NCBI RefSeq assembly: GCF_900660705.1
Contig: NZ_LR215043.1
Coordinates: forward strand, 372,001-436,000
Origin: Mycoplasmopsis columbinasalis
GTDB taxonomy: Bacteria; Bacillota_I; Bacilli_A; Mycoplasmatales; Metamycoplasmataceae
Direction: 5' to 3'
DNA: 64,000 nt
Shown: positions 55,846-64,000 of the stretch, piece after piece
How the letters are laid out: every line of letters starts with the position of its first letter
Position numbering within the stretch: the first letter of the stretch is position 1
The notes under the pieces: generated by a model
What the model saw: the letters and a program-made list of their open reading frames with translations, nothing else
Databases searched by the model: none
Told to the model about the DNA's origin: nothing
Made by a program: the position numbers and the translations under genes

Positions 55846-55904
55846 ATTTTTGTTATGTTATATAATTTTTTTATTTATTCTTACATACTAAAGAAGGGAG
55901 AAGG

Positions 55905-58037
55905 ATGGAAGGTAAACAAGATCGTAAGTTTAACAAAGCTAAGTTTTGATTTTACTTCATTATTATCGCCATTATTCTTGCTATTGTTATTGCGTTTATT
56001 GTGAACAGATATGGAAGTAGCTTGAAAGTGATTTCGGTAACTGATTTCAACACACAATTTGGAAAAGCAATAGCATCAAGCTCAGACACAACTTATTTTC
56101 AAGATGTTAAGTTAGATTCGTACATTGGAACAGTAACTTATACATTTGTAGAAAACAATGTTGTAGTTGGAACTTTTCAAGCTAATGTTGGTCGAGAATT
56201 TGCTGGACTTTTAGGTTCATCTGAAGCAATCGGAAATTGAAATCTTAATGGGGTTTTGGTAAAAAGTTTGGCAAATTGAAACGAAAGCACCGCTTATTCA
56301 CAAGTGTTAAATTATGCAATTAGCGGAGCTCAAGAAGCAGTTGCAAAATTCCAATACACACCTTTACCTGTTGCAAGCACTTCATTTTTTGATAGATACA
56401 TTGCTCCATCAATTCCATTGATTGTGATGATTATTCTTTACATCGCACTTTCAATGTGATTATTGCGAAGAAATTCAAACTTGATGGGTGCTGTTGGTGA
56501 AGATAGAAACCCTGCTAAAAAAATCAAAAGCGATAAAACCTTTAAAGATATCGCCGGAAACAAAGAAGCAATTGAAGAAATTCAAGAAATTGTTGATTAT
56601 TTAAAAAACCCTAAAAAATACCAAGTTGCCGGCGCAAGAATGCCGCACGGAATTTTACTTGGTGGTCCTCCAGGGACTGGTAAAACCTTACTTGCCAAAG
56701 CGACAGCTGGTGAAGCAAATGTGCCTTTTTACTTTATTTCAGCATCAAACTTTGTGGAAATGTTTGTTGGTTTAGGCGCTAAAAGAGTTAGAACTGTAGT
56801 TGAAGAAGCTCGTAAAAATGCACCAGCAATTATTTTTATTGATGAACTTGATGCTATCGGACGTACACGTGGTGCAGGTTTAGGGGGAGGCCACGATGAA
56901 CGTGAACAAACCTTAAACCAACTTTTAGTTGAAATGGATGGTATGAAAGAAAACAATGGAATTTTATTCTTTGCTGCCACAAACCGTGCTGATGTTCTAG
57001 ATCCTGCATTAACTCGTCCAGGCAGATTTGATAGAACTATTACCGTTGGTTTACCTGATGTTAAAGAACGTCAAGAAATTTTAGAATTGCACGCACAAGG
57101 CAAGAGACTTGCACCTAACATTGATTTAGGTAAAGTTGCTAAACGTACTCCAGGTTTTTCTGGTGCTCAACTTGAAAACGTAATTAACGAAGCTTCACTT
57201 CTTGCAGTTAGAGCATCACACGATTTAATTACTATCGAAGATATTGACGAAGGAATCGACCGTGTGATGAGTGGTCCTGCAAAGAAAAATAGAGTTATTT
57301 CTAAAGAAGAACTTACTATGGTTGCTTACCACGAAGCTGGTCACGCTGTAGTTGGACTAAAAGTTCCTGGCGGTAACAAAGTGCAAAAAATCACCATCAT
57401 CCCTCGTGGACAAGCTGGTGGCCACAACTTGATGACACCTGAAGAAGAAAAATACAACGCTTCACGTAAAGAATTAATTGCGATGATCACCAGTTTCATG
57501 GGTGGGCGTGCTGCTGAAACAATTATTTATGGCGAAGAAAATATTTCAACTGGCGCAAGCGATGACATTGCAAAAGCAACCAAAATCGCTCGTAAAATGG
57601 TAACAGAATGAGGTATGTCAGCACTTGGACCAATTCAATTTGAAAAAGATGAAGGTTCTCCTTTCCTAGGTCGTGATTATCTTAAATCTGCTGCTTTTTC
57701 AAGTCAAATTGGTCACGAAATTGACGTTGAAGTGCGTAAAATTATGTTAGAAGCACTTGAAAATGCGCAAAAAGTAATCAATGAAAATCGTGAGCTTTTA
57801 GAATTAATCAAAACTGCACTACTAGAAAAAGAAACCATTGTTGCAGAAGAAATCGAATACATTGCCAAAAATTTAAGTTTACCTCCTAAAAAAGAAATTA
57901 CACCTGTAGACAACAAAAAATTCACTTTAGATGAATTATTGAATAACTCTACAACACAGCAAGATTCGAAAAATGTTGATGAAAAAGAAGAGTCAACAGA
58001 AAATAAAAATACTGCTAATTCACAAGAAAATAACTAA
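55905..58037 (+). CDS. ftsH: ATP-dependent zinc metalloprotease FtsH
   Basis: 710 residues, membrane-bound AAA+ protease for protein quality control. Two membrane segments (~residues 15-35 and ~165-185), Walker [15 protein letters not shown] (~255), Walker [15 protein letters not shown] region [19 protein letters not shown], zinc site HEAGH (~475) and a distal Glu/Asp region. The C-terminal ~70 residues are acidic and Asn-rich. Strong AAGGGAGAAGG. Expression probably heat-inducible through the CIRCE element. Confidence 0.97.
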
Positions 58038-58114
58038 AGAGTTGGTTGATTAAGACTAATGAGCCAGTTCTGTTAAAGAAAAAATCCAAAAACACCTATT
58101 TCATAGATATAAAC

Positions 58115-58149
58115 AGCACAAACACCAAATTTTGATGTTTGTGCTTTTT
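58115..58149 (+). terminator. Terminator of ftsH
   Basis: AGCACAAACA-n11-TGTTTGTGCT with TTTT, 78 nt past the ftsH stop. Confidence 0.85.
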
Positions 58150-58184
58150 GTTCTATAATTAACTCTAAACGGAAAAGAGTAAGT

Positions 58185-61100
58185 ATGTGAAGATTATTTA
58201 AAGAAGTATTTAAATCATTAACCAAAAACAAAGTAGTGGTAATTGGACTTTCGATTTTGCTTTTTTTCACTACCGCTATTTTTACTCTTTTAACAAGCGT
58301 GCGGCGTTCAATGGTTAATAGTTTTACCGAGTATAAAAATAAATCGGTTTTACAAGATGTGACTGTTGACTTAAACTTATCTTCTTCAGGTGAAGCGTAT
58401 AATCAAGGTTACTTTATAAATGGCGAGTCATATGATGATTTAAAAGAAGTGGATGGTAAAAAAGTTTACGAACCAATCAGATACATAGTGAATTATGATA
58501 AGACTTTCCAAGGTGAAGCGTATCAGGAATGAAAAAAAACTTTAAGTGTACCTGCGCCTACAATTGATCAAGATGTTGAGGAATATAAAGACAAAAAAAA
58601 TGTAAACATTTTATATGTTGACAATATTAAAGGTGATTATCTTCCACTTAATAAAATAAAAAGCGCTGATGTTGAAGCTTTTCTTGATGAATTTAGCAGT
58701 TCAAAACGTGTTGCTAAAGAGAATTTTTACATTAAAAAAAGTGATTTAAGAGATTTTTATCGTTACTCACAAAACGCTGACAGCAGCGTTAAATTTAATT
58801 TACAAAACATAAATGATCCGTATTTTGAAGTCTCAAATGAATGACGTTTGAAAGTTTTTGTACTTAATTCGTTACAAAACAATGACATAAAACCACTCAC
58901 AATCACACACACTCTCAAAGCGGACGATGTGCTACATTTTAATTCACCGCTAGAATTAAAAAAACTTGCGATTTTTAATGAATATAACCAAACAATCAAT
59001 GCGACTCAAGTCGGCGCGTTGTTTGTTAACGTTGAAACAAAAGAAATAACCAAAGATTTTACTGATGGGATAGAATGAATCAACCAAGGTATTGGTAAAA
59101 AAATAGACCCACAAACAATAATGACTTTACTTGGTTTTACTAACCCAAATCAAAACAATCCTTTTTACTATGAATATGACAGATCATTAGCAAATAAACG
59201 AGCTGATTTATTAAACGATTCAACAAACAACGATATTTCTCAAGCTGTATTTAAAAATAATATTACTGCAGGCGTTTTATTCCCTGATGTTGCTTCAGTT
59301 ACAACTTTACAAGAAGCAAGTTTTTCATTTAAACCAGGAACCAAATATAACCTTAGTCAAGAATATGTGTGACAGCACAATAGCTCGACAGAATTTTGAC
59401 GTTGAAATTATTACACCTCATACACAAGTAAAAACGATGCGCGTAAAAAATGATCTGGTACATACAAAACTTTTATTGAAAGTTTAGGTGATCCATCTAT
59501 TGCGAATCGAAACCCACTTTGAGATCAATTAGAAACTTTTTCACATTGAAAAAAACTCAAATCTGAAAGTTGAATTCCATTCCGTTTAAAGGGCGACACT
59601 TATGAATTAGCTAATGATGCCAACAGTATTATTACTAAAAATACTGAAGTAAACATTGCCTCAAATAACGATTTTATGGAAAGTAGTTTTCTTAAGTTAT
59701 ATACTAACGACACAAGAACCTTACCAATTGATGTTGCGAACCGTAATGCCTATAAAATAGAAGTGGACGATGCAAAAACAATTTTAGAAATAGAGAAATA
59801 TAACAATCCATTTTTAAGTTCAGAATACACCAAAAACACCCTTAATGCCAAGGATGCTTTTTATAATTTAATTCTTGATTCTAAGATTAACGTTAGAAGA
59901 TTAAACATTATTAAAGAAGGTGCATTAAAAATTACTAAAAATTCGATTTTGGATGCAACAAAAGAATTGGTTGGAGTTGAAAATATCGGACTTAAAGAAA
60001 CCACTACAGTTGATGGTGTAAACGCAGAAGGTAATAAAAATGTTTATCACTTCATCAATACTGGGCAAACAGGTGAAGGAGAAAATAAATTTGTTGTTGA
60101 TGGAATTCCAACAAATGTTGGGAAACTTTTTAATGAACAAACAACACCAACAGTAATAAATGAATTTCATGAAACTGATAGAACTTTCTTCTCTGATTAT
60201 CAAATACCACCAGCAATAATTTGACCACTCATTGCAGAATTAGTTGGAAACCACTATTTAGACAAAGAATATATTATGCCGGTAGTTTCATATCAAGATG
60301 TTTGAGATGAAAACCCAGTCACACACCAAACGACAATTCATAATAAAGTAAAAGTAGTTGCTTTAAACAAATATGTTGATCCAACAACTAATACTGATGG
60401 TTCGAAAACGCCAGATTACCGCAAAACCAATCTTTACATTTATACAGATGGTTTTTTCTTTAAGTTTGCTAAATTTGAAGAAAAAGCTGTTGTATATGAT
60501 TCTGTCACTGGGAATAAGGTACAAAAAGAAAATATTTATGTAACTAGATATTTCACTAACGAAAAACCAATTAAAGTGAATGGTTATGATGGTAACTTTA
60601 TGCGGGGTTGATTGATTGCGAATAATTACACTATTGCAACAGATGGACACGATGAGCAAGGTGTAGAAATTTTAAAAAACGGAATTAAAACCGACGGTGA
60701 TGGGTGAGGAATTAAAGTTGGCGACACAGTTGACATTCACAGATTCTACTGAAACATTGACGCAGAGCTTAACAACGCTGTATTAAAAGAACAAGATACC
60801 AAACCATTATTAGAAGCTTTTGAAAAAGTTATTTTAAATCTAGATTTTGTCAAAAACGGTTTTCTTTCAAGTGACTTAGTCTACCAACTAACACCTTTAT
60901 TTACACAAGCTTTAAATAAAGTTAATTTTGCTAGTGCGTTTTTAAGAGGACGCGTTGATAGTTGGATGTTGCCGAAAATATTTATTTATTTGATCAACAA
61001 TTTAGCAACCAATCCATCGGGTAATCTCATTAAATTAATTTTAGATAATGCGATTAAAAAAGTGAAAGAATTAACTTCACTTAATACCGGCATCGAAGTT

Positions 61101-64000
61101 TCGAGACTGGAAAATTTAGATGAAGCAGAAATTCAAAAAGTAAAAGAGTATTTTAAATCACAGGTTATCAATCTACTCAAAACATTACAATTAATTTCAA
61201 CAAATAACATTTCTCCAGATACTGATTATTCTTATTTAGATCGTTTCTTCGCTATTTTTAATAACCCGTTTAAATTCTTACAAGTATTATCAAACTTGGT
61301 AAATGTGTTTGACATCAATAAACTCGAAGAGAACTGAATCACTTGATTCGATAAATTTGATGATAAAAAGATCGCTTACAATGGTGAAATGTGAACACAA
61401 AAATTAACTTTATCAACAATTTTGGCAAACATTTTAACTGCAATTGATGGCAACATTTTAAAAAATGTTTTCTATGATGCGATCGATCAAGTAAATCTCG
61501 ACAAAATTTTAGCTCCAAATGAAACAGGTTTAATTTACAACTTTCTTCAAAACCAACCGGTTATTCAACAAATTTATAAAATTTTAGTAAGCAAACTAGA
61601 TCCTGGTCCAAATAACGACTATGAACCGGTAGTGAGAATAATAAAAAGTCTCATTCGGAACTTTGATTTTGATTATTTCAAAGGTAATTTAGAAAAATAT
61701 ATTCAAACTAAATATGTGAAATGAGAATATCGTAACAAAACACAAACAAGTATCTACAGTAGCTTTGAGAATTATGCTTTTCGAACTCTTGAAACAAAAG
61801 ATTTGATTAAATTAATTTTTGAATCGCTTTTTAATGCTTCAGGAACCAACAAAGCTTTTAAAGAAAACATTATTTCTCTATTCAATCTTTCGGGAAAAAT
61901 GAAGGTTTTTGATGGTGAAATTCAAAGCGATGGTTCAACCGCTGGTCCAACCACCTGAATTTGAGACGAAGACAAGAACAAAATTTCTGTGGCCGACTTG
62001 CTTTCAGCTATAAGCATAAAAGAAACACCTGCAGAATCAACAACAACATCTCCAAACACACCTGCCTCAGTATCTACGCCTCTGAATTTAACTTTAGAAC
62101 AAACAATTCTAGAGTTAAAACAAAAAATTGCCGAGGCAACAGGTGATGAAATTAACTTAGACAATTTACAAGACAAATACCGCTCATTTATAGGCTCATA
62201 CGTCGAATCAGCAAAAATTATATTTAACAAAAAAGCACTTGAAACTGCGCTAGATAATTTGTTAAAATTTATTGCACAAACCAAAAGAACAAGCGGTTTG
62301 GTGACAAACCCAGCTCTAAAAACTGGAGCAGACTGAATTGTTGATATGCAATCAACAACTGGTACAGGAGCTTGATCTTTGGTTAAAACCACGTTAAGCA
62401 AATTGCTTAAATTGGATAGCATTTATAACGAAAACTTTGCTAAAAATGTATTTTCAATTTACACACCTTATCTAACCATTTACACACAACCAGATACAAA
62501 CCAAGCAGAAGCTAACCAATTTGTGCGCGACTTTTTAGAGTTTGCAGTAAGCGCACCAGTCTTAGCGAAAACTCAAGAAGCCAACAAAAATATCAATATT
62601 GCTTTTAGTGATCAAACAGATTATTACATTAGTCGCTTTTTATCAACACCAGCTACACAAACCATTTTTGACCAAAATCAAGATGGTACATTCTTATTTG
62701 CGCCCGCTGAAGAATTAGCACTTGCCAATCCTAAATATCGTCAATTTATCCACGATTACAAATTGATGTTAATTTTGCAACTTGGTTACATCGGCCAAGC
62801 AGCAAAATATTCAAAACCAACCGATAGTGATAATCCTAAAGATTCAGGATACTTCAAAACTATTAATGGTTTTTATAACAATTATCTTTCGACTCCTGAA
62901 TTTTACGCAGTTAAAGATGCAGTGTTTAAAATCAACACTCAACTTAGTCCTGCTTATAACTTAGAATTTATTGGTATTTCTGGTGTTTTATTTAACCCAG
63001 TGTTGTTAACTTACTTTCCAGAAATTGCGATTTCATACTTAATTCAACAATACAACACACCATTAAGCGCAGCACGAGTAGCAGAAATTAAAGAAAATGG
63101 TAACTTGAAAGGTTTGATTAACAATTTCTTAACAGATTTTGAAATCATTGTTAAAAAAGATACCTTACAAAATAATGCTTTTGAACAATTTTTAACTAAT
63201 TTGTTACCAGAAAATGTTGAACGTGACGCAATTGGTTTAGGACACTGGAAAACTGAGTTATCAATTAACATTGACTCGCAAGCGATTTTAAGAAACAAAA
63301 CTTTGGCCGAAAAAGTTATCGAAAACAATATCTTCTTCTTTGGTATAAACATTCCAAGTTTATTGTACGAACCAGTGGCTGCAATTTTTAAACCACTTGA
63401 AACAACTTTAGTTTCGTTGCCAAACCCACGTGGTTACTTTGCCAAAGTTAACTATGCTTACTTAATTGCTAATAACAAAAAAATCTATGCTGGTGAAATT
63501 CCAAATGATTCACTAAACATTGATAATTTTGTGAAAAACCTTGATGACGATTTTAAAATTGACATTAACGGTTTGCAATTTATCATTGTTGGTCAGGAAA
63601 CTTCGGTTGATTATATGTACCCTGTGCTTGACGAAAACAACTTGCAGGTGGATACGCACAACCAAGCTTTAATTTACGTCAACCAATATGGTTTTAACCG
63701 TGTGAAAAAAGCATACAGCGGTAATTTAATCAAACAAGTGTTACTTGTAAAAAACCCGCACAACATTGTTATTCCGGAAGTTAACGGTACAAAACCTCTC
63801 ACAAACGAACAATTGCGGAATCAATTACGTGAAATTGTGCGCGAAAAAACCAATAATAACAGTAGCTTTGAACGCGTGTTCTTAGCGAGTGAAATTGACC
63901 CAATTAACCCGGAATGTGCACTTAGAATTAATACAATTCAAAAAGTAATTAACGGAATTTCAGTAATTACAACACTGTTGGTTGCTTTACTAAGTGTTTT
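58185..64000 (+). CDS. Giant membrane protein, probable FtsX-type ABC permease, open at right edge
   Basis: At least 1938 codons without a stop if TGA is Trp. A membrane segment at ~residues 15-37 (IGLSILLFFTTAIFTLLTS) is followed by a ~1880-residue presumably external region (Asn/Lys/Asp-rich, with WXXP-type and NxTxN segments and long leucine-rich helices) and a second membrane segment starts at the edge (VITTLLVALLSV). This N-terminal-TM, huge ectodomain, FtsX-like C-terminus layout is known for mycoplasma permeases. TATAAT lies at 58154-58159, in the leader. Confidence 0.75.

Noticed and set aside
61922-62422. 166-codon minus-strand open frame inside the giant permease
   Set aside because: Lies within a continuous plus-strand gene and has no ribosome-binding site.

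Overview
The window is a piece of a Mollicutes (Mycoplasma-type) chromosome. It is AT-rich, almost every conserved gene reads TGA as tryptophan (genetic code 4), lipoproteins follow directly on membrane proteins with no cell-wall genes, and the gene set (TapR-TyrS pair, mnuA-type nucleases, FtsH, CdsA, GdpP, a giant permease) fits the hominis/synoviae/pulmonis branch. The species cannot be fixed from this sequence. The likely replication origin is near 52.1-52.25 kb, where dnaA-dnaN run left and recD2-pth-tilS-ftsH run right.

Layout. 1-8.3 kb: proS (partial) and cdsA diverge; a C39-peptidase ABC exporter with a small membrane partner; rpiB-yihY; a frameshifted lipoprotein. 8.3-14.1 kb: gdpP-rplI-dnaB-CorC-like with overlapping ends, then two tRNA-Arg genes. 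14.3-24 kb (minus strand): hpt and two deoxynucleoside kinases, greA, a membrane-anchored methyltransferase-like gene, ruvX, alaS, mnmA, rpsT, rpmG, ylxM, ftsY. 24-32 kb: cardiolipin synthase, then a lipoprotein/secreted-nuclease locus containing a 2.1-kb tandem duplication with a chimeric gene at the junction. 32-37.6 kb: rpmB, nox, and cysS-rlmB-sigma-rpmG-secE-nusG, the same order as around sigH in Firmicutes. 37.7-43.3 kb: oppA-oppB-oppC plus an alpha/beta hydrolase, without the Opp ATPases. 43.3-45.2 kb: an AlbA_2-type regulator whose promoter abuts 16 perfect copies of an 11-bp repeat. 45.2-50.4 kb: rpmE, rpsD, tRNA-Thr, tyrS-tapR, degV, dnaN. 50.4-58 kb: dnaA (with an apparent frameshift in the linker), the putative origin, recD2-pth-tilS and ftsH behind a CIRCE operator. 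58.2 kb to the right edge: a very large membrane protein, probably an FtsX-type permease, still open at the edge.

Themes. Many genes have a TATAAT-like -10 box only 6-7 nt before the start codon and no Shine-Dalgarno, which predicts leaderless mRNAs. Surface and secretion functions (nucleases, Opp lipoprotein, exporter, giant permease) fit a parasite that scavenges nucleic acids and peptides; mnuA-type nucleases would feed hpt and the two deoxynucleoside kinases. Three reading frames (the 6.4-kb lipoprotein, mnuA copy 2, dnaA) appear broken next to short homopolymers, so some breaks may be base-calling errors rather than biology.
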